From Hydrocarboniphaga sp. (lineage in GTDB: Bacteria; Pseudomonadota; Gammaproteobacteria; Nevskiales; Nevskiaceae), in contig NZ_JAQGNT010000010.1 of the NCBI RefSeq assembly GCF_028291725.1, positions 1-64,000 of the forward strand: a DNA stretch of 64,000 nucleotides. Reading direction: 5' to 3'. The notes under the pieces were generated by a model. It worked only from the letters and a program-made list of their open reading frames with translations, was not told the origin of the DNA and ran no database searches. How positions within the stretch are numbered: the first letter of the stretch is position 1; the number at the start of each line of letters is the position of its first letter. The translations under genes and the position numbers were made by a program. Below, in pieces: positions 19,003 to 27,608 of this stretch.

Positions 19003-19351
19003 TCGAGGGCGTGCTGGGGGCCGCCGGAGCCGGCTTGGACTCCGCCTTAGGAGCAGCCGCCTCGGTCTTGACGGCCGGCTTGGCCTCGGCTGCCGGTTTG
19101 CTGTCTGCCGCCGCAACGGCGGCCGGCGGCGCGACCGCGCCGGCCTCACCCGCCAGATTCTTCTTGCCCTCGGACTTGAAGTCGGTCTCGTACCAGCCCG
19201 CGCCCTTGAGCCGGAACGCGGCCGCCGACATCTGCTTGGTCAGCGCCGGCTTGCCGCAGACCGGGCAGATCGTCGCCGACGGATCGGACATGCGGTGGCT
19301 GATCTCGGACTGGGTCTGACAGGCGCTGCAAAAATACTCGTAAATCGGCAT
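18998..19351 (-). CDS. FmdB-type zinc-ribbon protein
   Basis: A 117-residue protein starting MPIYEYFCSACQTQSEISHR, with the FmdB/CxxC_CxxC_SSSS zinc ribbon (C8-x2-C11 and CPVCGKPALTKQMSAAAF). After residue 60 comes an Ala/Pro/Lys-rich tail (EAKPAVKTEAAAPKAESKPA), which is low-complexity and probably flexible. It lies directly upstream of aspS on the same strand, the usual neighbour of this family in gammaproteobacteria. Its exact role is unknown. The stop codon belongs to the adjacent REP element, so the last codon and stop were probably replaced when the repeat inserted. Confidence 0.85.
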   Translation of the reverse strand: MPIYEYFCSACQTQSEISHRMSDPSATICPVCGKPALTKQMSAAAFRLKGAGWYETDFKSEGKKNLAGEAGAVAPPAAVAAADSKPAAEAKPAVKTEAAAPKAESKPAPAAPSTPST

Positions 19352-19448
19352 TGCTGAATCTCGTTGGCGTCCGCAACTGCGCAGCAGTCGGGGCTAGGCG
19401 GGTATTTTCAAGGCTGGGGGTGCACAGGTCCAGTGCGATGGCCCGCTT

Positions 19449-20699
19449 TCAGTCGAACTCCATCCCGCCGACCCCGCGCCGCACCACAAAGCCCGCGCCC
19501 TGCAGGTCGGCGATGATCTGGTCGGCGTGCAGCTCGTCCTGGGCCTCGATCAGCAGCTCCAGGCTGGCGTTCTTGGCGTGGGTGCTGGCATGCAGGCGCT
19601 CATGGTGAACCTGGATGATATTGCCGCCGCTGTCGCCGACGCGGCCGGCAACGCGCGCCAGGAAGCCCGGACGGTCCTCGATGTCGATGGTCAGGCTGAC
19701 CAGCCGCGATTCGTGCACCAGCTGGCGCAGCAGCACCGAGGCCAGCAGCCGCGAATCGATGTTGCCGCCGCAGATCACCAGGCCGACCTTGCGGCCGGCA
19801 AAGCGCGCCGGATCGCTCAGCAGCGCCGCCAGGCCGGTGGCGCCCGCGCCTTCGGCGATGACTTTCTCGATCGTCGCCAGCAGGCCGACCGCGCGCTCTA
19901 TCGAGGCCTCGTCCACGCGCATCAGCTCGGCGACGTGCTCGCGGATGATCGCGATGGTCAGCTTGCCGATATTGCGGACCGCGATGCCCTCGGCAATGGT
20001 CTGGCCGCCCTTGACCAGGTTTGGGTCGCCCTGCAGCGCCGCGTAGGCGGAAGGGTAGCCGGCAGATTCGACGCCGACCACGCGCAGATCCGGCTTGATG
20101 CCGTGAGCGGCGATCGCCATGCCCGAAATCAGGCCGCCGCCGCCGATCGGGATCACCAGCGTATCCAGCTCCGGCACCGCGGCCAGCATCTCCAGCGCGA
20201 TCGTGCCCTGGCCGGCGATCACCTTGGCGTCGTCGTAGGGGTGCACCAGGGTCATGCCGCGGCCGCGGATCAGCTCGGCCTCCAGAAACGCCTGCGATTC
20301 GGCCAGGTTCTCGCCATGCAGGATCACTTCGCCGCCGAGTTCGCGGGTGTTCTTGACCTTGGTGAACGGCGTGTTCACCGGCATCACGATCACGCTTTTG
20401 ATGCCGAGCCGGGTGGCGTGATAAGCCACGCCCTGGGCGTGATTGCCAGCCGACATCGCCGCCACGCCGGCCGCGCGCTCGGCCTCGGTCAGGCCGGCGA
20501 GCTTGTTCAGCGCACCGCGCTCCTTGAACGAGGCGGTGAACTGGAAGTTCTCGAACTTGAGCCAGACATCCGCGCCGGTAATCCGCGACAGCACCCGGGA
20601 GTGCCGGCACGGCGTGTTGATCACCTGTCCGCTCAATACTTCCGCCGCCCGCACCACGTCGGCATAGCTCACCACGCTGCTTTTTGGACTGTCGCTCAT
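19449..20699 (-). CDS. ilvA: Threonine ammonia-lyase with ACT domain
   Basis: A 416-residue PLP enzyme that deaminates threonine to 2-oxobutanoate for isoleucine synthesis. The PLP lysine lies in NFQFTASFKERGALNKL, the phosphate loop is IPIGGGGLISGMA, and AAMSAGNHAQGVAYH is typical. The C-terminal 80 residues form a single ACT regulatory domain (SLTIDIEDRPGFLARVAGRV). Length and one ACT domain match the shorter TdcB/IlvA type rather than the 510-residue enterobacterial IlvA with two ACT-like lobes, so the symbol is used loosely. The start MSDSPKSSVVSYADVV is preferred over an ATG five codons upstream. Confidence 0.9.
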   Translation of the reverse strand: MSDSPKSSVVSYADVVRAAEVLSGQVINTPCRHSRVLSRITGADVWLKFENFQFTASFKERGALNKLAGLTEAERAAGVAAMSAGNHAQGVAYHATRLGIKSVIVMPVNTPFTKVKNTRELGGEVILHGENLAESQAFLEAELIRGRGMTLVHPYDDAKVIAGQGTIALEMLAAVPELDTLVIPIGGGGLISGMAIAAHGIKPDLRVVGVESAGYPSAYAALQGDPNLVKGGQTIAEGIAVRNIGKLTIAIIREHVAELMRVDEASIERAVGLLATIEKVIAEGAGATGLAALLSDPARFAGRKVGLVICGGNIDSRLLASVLLRQLVHESRLVSLTIDIEDRPGFLARVAGRVGDSGGNIIQVHHERLHASTHAKNASLELLIEAQDELHADQIIADLQGAGFVVRRGVGGMEFD

Positions 20700-20751
20700 C
20701 GATCCCGTTTTCATCGAGCCTGATTCTTCCCGTCATCCGCATGCCTGCGGG

Positions 20752-21276
20752 TTATTTGCCGCCGGCGCCGGCGACGCGACCATCTTTAAAGTTCACCGTG
20801 CGCACTCCATGGGAGCCATCGCGTGTACGACGATAGACCCAGCGCTCGCGCGACGCATTCTGATCGATCTGCGTCTGCACATCGCTGGGTTCGCCCCAGA
20901 CCTGGCGCACCTGCTGCGCGGTCATGCCGGCAACGACGCGCCCTTCCACCAGCGCACGGCGCAACCTCTCCTCGTCGGCCCTGGCGGCGTCGTGTTGCTG
21001 CACCCACTGGCTGTCGGCCTTTGCACGCTCGCCCTGCTCGCGGGCGCGTCGCTCATCGTAGCGCTTTGCAAGATCGCTGCCGCCGACGGCCTGGATCGGC
21101 TGGGGCTTGCCGACCTCGATCGGCTGGGCCTCGGCGTTGCAAGGTATGTCGGTAAAAATCGGCCCGCCCGGCTGTTCGCAGCGGAACACACCGGCACCCG
21201 CGGGGCCCGATCCGCCCAGCAGAATCAGACCCAGGAACAAAATCCCACCCCTGCACCGCTGCACCGTGTCGTTCAT
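20752..21276 (-). CDS. DUF4124-like secreted protein
   Basis: A 174-residue protein starting MNDTVQRCRGGILFLGLILL, a signal peptide ending around GPAGAG. It is followed by VFRCEQPGGPIFTDIPCNAE, the DUF4124 pattern with two Cys, then a charged helix (DERRAREQGERAKADSQW) and a C-terminal block VVAGMTAQQVRQVWGEPSDV that resembles the SmpA/OmlA-type fold. It is probably periplasmic. A longer frame is open upstream but would overlap the divergent gene at 21378. No biochemical role is known for the family. Confidence 0.75.
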   Translation of the reverse strand: MNDTVQRCRGGILFLGLILLGGSGPAGAGVFRCEQPGGPIFTDIPCNAEAQPIEVGKPQPIQAVGGSDLAKRYDERRAREQGERAKADSQWVQQHDAARADEERLRRALVEGRVVAGMTAQQVRQVWGEPSDVQTQIDQNASRERWVYRRTRDGSHGVRTVNFKDGRVAGAGGK

Positions 21277-21377
21277 CTGCGCCCCGCAGGCAAATACCGA
21301 TGCTCCGATTATGCTGAGAAGGGTTTCACGCAACCGTAATACAATGCGCAATACCACCGAGGTTTCGTAATCCGTAT

Positions 21378-22151
21378 ATGAAGGCAATCGTACTCAGTGC
21401 CGGCCAGGGCAGCCGGCTGCTGCCGCTGACCATCAGCAAGCCCAAATGCCTGGTGGAATTCTCCGGCCGCAGCCTGCTGGAGTGGCAGCTGGAGGCGCTG
21501 CATTGCGCCGGCGTGACCGAGGCCGTGGTCGTCACCGGCTTCGGTGCCGATCAGGTGGAGGCGGTGCTTGCCGAGCGCGCGCCTCTTGGCCTCAAGGTGC
21601 GCACGATCTACAACCCGTTCTACAAGCTGGCCGACAACCTGGCCACCTGCTGGCTGGTGCGCGACGAAATGCAGGGCGCCTTCCTGATCCTGAACGGCGA
21701 CACGCTGATCGAGCCGGCGATCGTTCGCCGCCTGCTGAAGGCACCGCCGGCGCCGATCACCGTCAGCATCGACCGCAAGCCGCAATACGACGCCGACGAC
21801 ATGAAAGTGCGCACGGCGGGCACGCAGCTGACCGCGATCGGCAAGACGCTGAGCGAGGACATCGACGGCGAGTCGATCGGCTTTCTGCGCTTCTCGCGCG
21901 AAGGTGCGGCGCGCTTCGTCGAGCAGATCGATCGCGTGATGCATACGCCCGAGGGCGTCAAGCTCTGGTATCTGTCGGCGATCAACGGCCTGGCCCAAGC
22001 CGGCTGCGCAATCGAGGTCGCGTCGATCGAAGGTCTGCAATGGGGCGAAGTCGATTTTCATCCCGACGTCGCCAGGGCCCGCGCAATGACCGCGTCCTGG
22101 TCGGCGCGCTGGCTGCCGCAGGCGCCGGTCAGGCCGGCCGCCGGGGGCTGA
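21378..22151 (+). CDS. Sugar/choline-phosphate-type nucleotidyltransferase
   Basis: A 257-residue GT-A-fold NTP transferase. The N-terminal signature is MKAIVLSAGQGSRLLPLT with SKPKCLVEFSGRSLLEWQLE, and the metal site is FLILNGDTLIEP. This pattern is shared by LicC-like and GlmU/RmlA-like enzymes that couple NTP to a phosphorylated alcohol or sugar. It heads the sphingolipid locus and is followed 33 bases later by the 2-hydroxylase gene on the same strand. It may activate the polar head-group precursor; the substrate cannot be read from sequence. No signal peptide. Confidence 0.8.
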   Translation: MKAIVLSAGQGSRLLPLTISKPKCLVEFSGRSLLEWQLEALHCAGVTEAVVVTGFGADQVEAVLAERAPLGLKVRTIYNPFYKLADNLATCWLVRDEMQGAFLILNGDTLIEPAIVRRLLKAPPAPITVSIDRKPQYDADDMKVRTAGTQLTAIGKTLSEDIDGESIGFLRFSREGAARFVEQIDRVMHTPEGVKLWYLSAINGLAQAGCAIEVASIEGLQWGEVDFHPDVARARAMTASWSARWLPQAPVRPAAGG

Positions 22152-22184
22152 GAAGCACGGTAAGGGCACGATAAGGGATTGTCG

Positions 22185-22832
22185 ATGAGCAGCGATCAGG
22201 CACCACCTAAAAACTACGTCTCGAATTCGCCGGAATCGATCCGGATGTTCGAGCGTCCGTGGATGGAGGCCCTGTCGAGGGTCTACTGGTGGGTCCCGCT
22301 GTTGGTCTATCTGCCGCTGATCGTCGCGCTGACGGTCCACGCAAGCGGCGGCGGCATCGGCGCGCTGCCGCTGACGATCTGGATGTTCGCCGGCATCGTC
22401 GTCTGGAGCCTGACCGAGTACCTGCTGCATCGCTTCGTATTCCACTATCACCCGAGCAGCGACTGGGGCAAGCGCCTGCATTTTCTGATGCACGGCGTGC
22501 ATCATGATTACCCCAGCGACGCCAAGCGCCTGGTGATGCCGCCCGCGATCAGCATGCCGCTGGCGCTGCTGTTCTATGGCCTGTTCGCCTGGATACTGCC
22601 GCCGCTGCAGACCGAGGCGCTGATGGTCGGGTTCACGCTCGGCTATCTGGTCTACGACCTGACGCACTACGCGCTGCACCACGCGCAGTTCCGCAGCGGC
22701 TGGCTCTACCGGCTCAAGCGCTATCACATGCGCCATCACTACGCCGATCCCAGCCGCAGCTTCGGCGTCAGCTCGCCGCTGTGGGATCAGGTTTTCGGTA
22801 GCACTGAGCGCCGGCTCAGCCGCGGCCGCTAA
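22185..22832 (+). CDS. Fatty-acid/ceramide 2-hydroxylase (FA2H-like)
   Basis: A 215-residue integral-membrane di-iron hydroxylase. The ATG at 22185 follows AAGGGA at a good distance; the TTG two codons earlier is less likely. Four hydrophobic segments are seen, and the histidine clusters are EYLLHRFVFHYHP, FLMHGVHHDYPSDAKRLVMP, HYALHHA and YHMRHHYADPSRSFGVS. The H-G-x-H-H-x-x-P-x-D-x-x-R-L-V pattern is that of eukaryotic FA2H/Scs7, which hydroxylates the alpha carbon of the ceramide acyl chain. Together with the neighbouring sphingolipid genes, a 2-hydroxyceramide product is predicted. Confidence 0.85.
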   Translation: MSSDQAPPKNYVSNSPESIRMFERPWMEALSRVYWWVPLLVYLPLIVALTVHASGGGIGALPLTIWMFAGIVVWSLTEYLLHRFVFHYHPSSDWGKRLHFLMHGVHHDYPSDAKRLVMPPAISMPLALLFYGLFAWILPPLQTEALMVGFTLGYLVYDLTHYALHHAQFRSGWLYRLKRYHMRHHYADPSRSFGVSSPLWDQVFGSTERRLSRGR

Positions 22833-22854
22833 GTGCCTCGGTTCCCCAGTACGG

Positions 22855-23631
22855 TCACGAATCCGAGGCACTAATTCCCCGCACCAGGTCCAGGTCGGAG
22901 GGCTTGTCGACGTCGACGGCGGCGAGTCCGAAAGGCAGCTCGACGATCGCCAGTCGCGCGTCAGCGAGTTGGCCGAGACGCGCCAGCGCCGCGTCCAGCG
23001 TCAGCCGGCCGAACACATAGCGCAGTGCAACGCCCCAGCCCAGGCGAGCGACCATTTTCAGCGGCTGCTTGCGCTCGGCCTCGAACGCACGCCAGGTGTG
23101 CGCAATGCCGATCGCAGCCGGCGTCGCGAAGTAGAAGAGATTGCAGCCGGAATAGCGCGCATCGCGAAAGCGCAGCCAGGTACGTTGCGTCTGCGGCAAC
23201 GCCTGCAGCACGGCTTCGCTGCGTGCGAGCGCGGCACAGGCGTCGACATCGCGCGGCAGATGATCAATGAAATAGCGCAGCCACTCGGGTCGCAGCAGCG
23301 CGTGATCGGCGGTGGTCACCAGCAGCGGCGTACCGAATCTTCGCAGACCGGCGGCGACGCTGGCGCTCGGGCTGTCGGCCGCGTCGATGACCTGCAGTTC
23401 GCAATTACCGGCCGCTGCGCGCAGCGATGCCGATTCCCGCAGCTGTTCGGGTATCTCGATGGCGACGACAATGCGCGAAATCCCGGCCACCGCGGACAGC
23501 GCGGCGACCACGCGCTCCAGCATCGGCCGTCCGCCGACCTCGATCAGCGCCTTGTGGCTGACGCCGGCATACACCGCCAGCGGATCGCCCGGCCCGCGCG
23601 AGCCGGCCAGCACCAGGGCGGTCAGGCTCAA
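22855..23631 (-). CDS. MobA-like nucleotidyltransferase
   Basis: A 258-residue protein starting at TTG 23631, whose bases overlap the upstream stop as TTGA; it reads MSLTALVLAGSRGPGDPLAV. The N-terminal LVLAGSRG-PGD and SHKALIEVGGRPMLERVV are the nucleotide-binding features of MobA-like NTP transferases, and LLVTTADHALL is the metal-binding loop. It ends with VDVDKPSDLDLV, common in MobA-like proteins. It follows the putative ceramide synthase as the last gene of a same-strand series. It may prepare a nucleotide-activated head group or sugar for sphingolipids, but the substrate is unknown. Confidence 0.75.
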   Translation of the reverse strand: MSLTALVLAGSRGPGDPLAVYAGVSHKALIEVGGRPMLERVVAALSAVAGISRIVVAIEIPEQLRESASLRAAAGNCELQVIDAADSPSASVAAGLRRFGTPLLVTTADHALLRPEWLRYFIDHLPRDVDACAALARSEAVLQALPQTQRTWLRFRDARYSGCNLFYFATPAAIGIAHTWRAFEAERKQPLKMVARLGWGVALRYVFGRLTLDAALARLGQLADARLAIVELPFGLAAVDVDKPSDLDLVRGISASDS

Positions 23632-24770
23632 AGGCTCTTCTCGTAGACGCGATAGGTCTTGTAGCGCTTGCCGCCGACGGTTTCGATCATGCTGCGCATC
23701 GGCTTGTTGTCCTCCAGTATCCACGACAGCTCGATCTGCCTGAAGCCGCGCTCGAGCGCGCGCTTGCGCATCGCCTCGATGATCAGGAACGGGATCACGC
23801 TGGCGCCGAGCGACTTGGCGACGCTGCGGCGCACGCCCATCAGCGGCACGCGGCCGCCATGCACGCCCGACACCTTCAGGCGCCATAGCAGCTTCGCCCA
23901 GCCCAGCGGCAGCAGCTTGCCGTTCAGATCGCGTATCGCCTCGTTGAGATCCGGCAGCGTCACGCCGAAACCCACCGGCTTGCCGTCCCATTCGGCGATC
24001 GGCACCAGCCTGGGGTCCAGCAGCGGCTTCAGCGCTTTGGCCAGATGGTCGACTTCGGCCGGCGTATACGGCACGAAGCCCCAGTTGCCCGACCAGGCAT
24101 CGTTGAAAATCTCGGTGATGGTCTGGATGTCCTCGCGATAGCGGCTCATGTCCATCGGCCGCACCGTGAAGCGCCCCTGATGCCGGTTGATCATGCGCGC
24201 CAGCAGCGGCGGCGGCGGCTGCGTGATGTCGTAGATATACGCGTACAGATCACGCACCTTGCGGTAACCCAGGGCCTCGACACGCCCGCCGATATGGCGC
24301 GCGTCGTGGCCCATCAAGATCATCGGCGGCGTGTCGAAGCCGTCGACCAGCAAGCCGGTTTCCTCGTTGATCGACAGGTTGAACGGACCGATGATCTTGC
24401 GGCAGCCGCGCTCGCGCAGCCAGGCCTCGGCGGTGGCGAACAGCGAGGCAAAAACCACCGCGTCGTCCTCGCCGGCGATCAGGCCGAAGTGCCCGGCACC
24501 GTCGTCCCGGTACGAAGGCGCGAGTTCGTCGATCTGCGCGCTGATGCGGCCGACATCGCGGCCGCCGCGCGTCGCGATCCAGAACTGCACTTTCGCGTGC
24601 GCGAAGTAGGGGTTGTGCTTGGGGGAGAAGGCCTCGGCGCGCTCGAGTTCCAGCTGAGGAACGAACAGCGGATCGCTCGCCTGCAAGCGCGCCGGCACGC
24701 GGATGAAACGCGTCATCTGCGCCTTGTCCTGTACGGCTTCGATTTGGACCATGTCGCTGCTGTGGCTCAT
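23628..24770 (-). CDS. Probable bacterial ceramide synthase (GNAT-fold acyltransferase)
   Basis: A 380-residue protein starting MSHSSDMVQIEAVQDKAQMT. The family blocks are FIRVPARLQASDPLFVPQLE, AFSPKHNPYFAHAKVQFWIA, VGRISAQID, GPFNLSINEETGLLVDGFDT and PMILMGH, with a C-terminal GNAT lobe (LIIEAMRKRALERGFRQIEL, then EDNKPMRSMIETVGGKRYK). This family includes, to my knowledge, the bCerS of Caulobacter, which N-acylates the 3-ketosphinganine made by Spt. Position in a locus with spt, acp, a reductase-like gene and an acyl ligase supports that role. The start overlaps nothing; the stop overlaps the MobA-like start. A generic GNAT function is the alternative. Confidence 0.7.
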   Translation of the reverse strand: MSHSSDMVQIEAVQDKAQMTRFIRVPARLQASDPLFVPQLELERAEAFSPKHNPYFAHAKVQFWIATRGGRDVGRISAQIDELAPSYRDDGAGHFGLIAGEDDAVVFASLFATAEAWLRERGCRKIIGPFNLSINEETGLLVDGFDTPPMILMGHDARHIGGRVEALGYRKVRDLYAYIYDITQPPPPLLARMINRHQGRFTVRPMDMSRYREDIQTITEIFNDAWSGNWGFVPYTPAEVDHLAKALKPLLDPRLVPIAEWDGKPVGFGVTLPDLNEAIRDLNGKLLPLGWAKLLWRLKVSGVHGGRVPLMGVRRSVAKSLGASVIPFLIIEAMRKRALERGFRQIELSWILEDNKPMRSMIETVGGKRYKTYRVYEKSL

Positions 24771-24795
24771 CGCATTCCTCGAGAAAAACAAGATC

Positions 24796-25881
24796 TCAAC
24801 TGCGGTCGTAATGACGCAACCACAGCAGGCCCAAAACAGCGAATACCACCAGCGGCAAGCCGACCGCCGCCAGCGGTGGCACGCGGCCGCCCTGCCCCAG
24901 CGAGGCCATCAGTCCGGCACTCAATACCAGGCCCAGACCCGCCGCCAGCGCGATCAGCAGGGAGCCGCCGCCTTCGCCGCCGCGCTGTACCGCCTGCGTG
25001 GACGGCAGTGCCAGCAACAGCATCAGCATCAGCAGGAACGGCGCGGCGTAGCTGTGATACAGCGCGGTGCGGTAATAACTCAAGGGCCGGTCGCCGACGC
25101 GGGCGCCGGTGAGCACTTCGCCCAGGGTTGCGCTCGACATCGGCAGACTCGGCGTGTCCAGGCGCTTCAGATCCTCGGGGCGCAGGTTGGATCGCCACAG
25201 CGCGGTCGGCTCCTGCTGCCGCTGCACGCCGCCGTCGAGCAAGCTCATCGACGTCATCTGCGTCAAGGTCCAGTGGCCGTCGGCCCAGTCGAGCTTGGTG
25301 CCGCGGATGCGGCCGATGAAACCGCCGCCGGCATCGCGCCGGTAGATCGTTACGCCTTGCAGATGCTGGCCGTCCCTGCTCGCCTGCTCGACCGATACCA
25401 GGCCGTCGTCGGTGCGGAACCAGGACAGCTCCTTGTCGTCGTCGCTGTTGCTCTGATCCGGCGGCTGCGTCGCCTGCCACCAGTCCGCGAGCCTGGCCTC
25501 GGCCACCGGCACGATGCGGTCGGCGACGACGAACTGGACGGCCGCGAACAGCAAGGCCACGGGCACCATCGCCCCCAGCATCGAACGCAGGCGGATACCG
25601 GCCGCGCGGATCGCGATCAGCTCGTGATTGCGCGCCAGCGTGTAGAACGTGAACAGGCTGCCGATCAGCATCGCCAGCGGCAGCGCCAGCACCAGTTCGG
25701 ACGCGGTTCGCAGGCCGACGTAATGCAGCACGCCGGCAAGGCCGAGATGGCGCTTGAGGATGTCGGTCGTCACGTCGAGCATCTCCAGCAGCTGGAGCAA
25801 GGCGGTCAGCGCAATCAGCACGCCCAGCGTCTGGATCAGCAGCAGCTTGCGCAGATAGCTCGCGAGCGGCCCGACGATCAA
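24796..25881 (-). CDS. lptG: LptG-like permease subunit
   Basis: A 361-residue protein of the LptF/LptG family, starting at TTG 25881 overlapped with the lptF stop (TTGA). It has the family layout: an N-terminal transmembrane helix (SYLRKLLLIQTLGVLIALTA), two more helices with the conserved LPLAMLIGSLFTFYTLARN-H-E segment and AAGIRLRSMLGA, a periplasmic beta-jellyroll in the middle, and three C-terminal helices. It ends LLWLRHYDRS. With LptF it would form the ABC permease extracting lipid from the inner membrane. In gammaproteobacteria the main lptFG pair normally sits near pepA; here it lies in a sphingolipid locus, so a dedicated role is possible. Confidence 0.85.
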   Translation of the reverse strand: MIVGPLASYLRKLLLIQTLGVLIALTALLQLLEMLDVTTDILKRHLGLAGVLHYVGLRTASELVLALPLAMLIGSLFTFYTLARNHELIAIRAAGIRLRSMLGAMVPVALLFAAVQFVVADRIVPVAEARLADWWQATQPPDQSNSDDDKELSWFRTDDGLVSVEQASRDGQHLQGVTIYRRDAGGGFIGRIRGTKLDWADGHWTLTQMTSMSLLDGGVQRQQEPTALWRSNLRPEDLKRLDTPSLPMSSATLGEVLTGARVGDRPLSYYRTALYHSYAAPFLLMLMLLLALPSTQAVQRGGEGGGSLLIALAAGLGLVLSAGLMASLGQGGRVPPLAAVGLPLVVFAVLGLLWLRHYDRS

Positions 25882-27080
25882 GACCCGGCTCCGGGGCTGG
25901 CCGTGTCGGGCTTGCTCTTGCGGCGCAGATGGATGCCACCGATCAGGTTCTCGACCGCCGCCACCGCGCGCGTCACCGGGTTCTCGCCGGGGCTGTTGAG
26001 GCTGCCGCGGAACAGCCAGAGGCTGAGCGCGCCGAACAACACGAACGGCGACCACACCGCCGGGATCACCGGAAAGCGGCCGGTTTCGGCCAGGCTCTCG
26101 CCAAGCTGCACGCCGTGATGCAGGAACAGCAGCATCAGGCAGGCGATGACCACGCCGGGAGCGCGCCGGCCGCGCTTGGCCGCCATGCCCAGCGGGAACG
26201 CCAGCAGCGGCAGCAAGGGCAGGCTCAGGCTGCGCACCAGCCGGCCATGGAATTCTCCGGCGAGTTCGGAGTACGGCTGCGGCGGCGCCACCGCATGCAT
26301 CGCCTGCCACAGCTCGGCGAAAGTCAGCTCGCGCTCGCTGTCGCCGCGGGCGCGGAACGGCGGCGTCACGGTGGAGAAATCGTCATTGGCGTAGCCGCTG
26401 GCGAAATGGATGTCCTCGATCTGGCCATCGTCGGATTCCCGGACGATGCGTCCCGCACCCAGGCGCAGCAGCAGCCGCGTGCCGTCGGCGGTCGGGACCA
26501 GGTGGCCGGTGTCCGAGGTCGTGACCTCGTCGATATCGTCGACTTTGCGGCGGATGAAGACATTGGTGAGGATGCGGCCGGTGCCGTCGACCTTGTCCGA
26601 GGTCAGCACGAAGCCGCGGCCGGCGTCGGCGAACACGTTTTCCTGCACGCGCGCGTTCCAGCCCGAATGCAGCGCCTCGTACATCACTTCGCGGTAGCGG
26701 TAGCGGCTGCCCGGTTGCAGGTAGCCGAACAGGTACAGCGCGAACACGCTCAGTATCACCGCCAGCAGCAGGAACGGCCGGGTCAGCTCGGCGATCGAGC
26801 GGCCGGCGGCGAGCATCGCGTCGAGCTCGTTGTCCTCGCCCAGGCGCGCGACCACCATGAAAATACTGGCGAAGAATGCGGCCGGCAGCGCCAAGCCGAG
26901 GTAGTAAGGGACCAGGTTCAGCACCATCAGCAGCACGTATCCGAGCGCCGATCCGCCCGCCGCCACCAGGTCGAACAGGCGCAGCAGCCGCTCCAGCACC
27001 AGGGCCAGCAGCACCACGCCCAGCGACAGCGTCAACGGCGGCCACAGCAGCCGCAGCAGATAGCGTTCGATGCGTCCCAT
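25878..27080 (-). CDS. lptF: LptF-like permease subunit
   Basis: A 400-residue LptF/LptG-family protein starting MGRIERYLLRLLWPPLTLSL (an ATG four codons upstream is also possible). The first helix, then VPYYLGLALPAAFFASIFMV, ARLGEDNELDAMLAAG and a large periplasmic domain (WNARVQENVFADAGRGFVLT) precede three C-terminal helices (PLLPLLAFPLGMAAKRGRR, VVIACLMLLFLHHGVQLGES). The acidic GEDNEL motif of the coupling region is present. It pairs with the overlapping lptG. The cytoplasmic LptB ATPase and LptC are not in the window, so these must be shared with the LPS system or encoded elsewhere. Confidence 0.87.
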   Translation of the reverse strand: MGRIERYLLRLLWPPLTLSLGVVLLALVLERLLRLFDLVAAGGSALGYVLLMVLNLVPYYLGLALPAAFFASIFMVVARLGEDNELDAMLAAGRSIAELTRPFLLLAVILSVFALYLFGYLQPGSRYRYREVMYEALHSGWNARVQENVFADAGRGFVLTSDKVDGTGRILTNVFIRRKVDDIDEVTTSDTGHLVPTADGTRLLLRLGAGRIVRESDDGQIEDIHFASGYANDDFSTVTPPFRARGDSERELTFAELWQAMHAVAPPQPYSELAGEFHGRLVRSLSLPLLPLLAFPLGMAAKRGRRAPGVVIACLMLLFLHHGVQLGESLAETGRFPVIPAVWSPFVLFGALSLWLFRGSLNSPGENPVTRAVAAVENLIGGIHLRRKSKPDTASPGAGS

Positions 27081-27118
27081 GGAGGCCGCCATCACCGGAT
27101 CGTGGGCTCAGCCAACAC

Positions 27119-27553
27119 CTAAATCCGCCACAGCTCGCGCAGGCGCGCGACCATCGTGTCGCGCTCGGCGGCGCCGAGCACGACGAAGGAATCGAGCACT
27201 GGCGGCCCGGGCCAGCCGGCGTCGGCGAACACGTGACCCTCGCAGTCGCGCGGCTCCTCATAGCGCGGCAGCACGTGGAAGTGCACGTCCGGGTCGACCA
27301 TCATCAGCATCAGGTGGTTGATGCGCTGATAGCTCGTGAAGCTTTTCAGCATGCGCTCGGCGGCGGCGACCACCGGCTGCAGCTCGGCAAACGCGCTGGC
27401 GCCGAGTTCGCCGAACGCCCGCTCCGGCCCGCGATTGACGATGGTCAGCGCCCCCAGCGTCGGCTGTCGGGGCCGCAGCAGCACCAGCCAGGAGCCGTGC
27501 TCTGCGATGAGCGTCTCGGGATAACCAAACTTGAGGGCCGTGGCGTTGGGCAT
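27119..27553 (-). CDS. HIT-family hydrolase/transferase
   Basis: A 144-residue histidine-triad protein. The active-site motif is DPDVHFHVLPRYEE (about 87-100); the last position, usually His, is Pro-Arg here in the common H-x-H-x-L-P-R variant of the Ap4A phosphorylase-like branch. SWLVLLRPRQPTLGALTIVN is the nucleotide-binding N-terminal strand. HIT proteins cleave or transfer nucleoside phosphates. It lies upstream of lptF in the same series, where a nucleotide-diphosphate-lipid or Ap4A-type substrate could be imagined, but nothing in the sequence fixes it. The start is the ATG at 27553; longer frames upstream have no family match. Confidence 0.8.
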   Translation of the reverse strand: MPNATALKFGYPETLIAEHGSWLVLLRPRQPTLGALTIVNRGPERAFGELGASAFAELQPVVAAAERMLKSFTSYQRINHLMLMMVDPDVHFHVLPRYEEPRDCEGHVFADAGWPGPPVLDSFVVLGAAERDTMVARLRELWRI

Positions 27554-27608
27554 GGCATTGGACAACCGCAGACCGCGGTGCGCGGCCACGCAGTTTATCG
27601 CGCGTGGT

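Noticed and set aside
21309-22871. A 520-codon open frame on the minus strand
   Set aside because: It is antisense to the nucleotidyltransferase and hydroxylase genes, both of which have convincing motifs.
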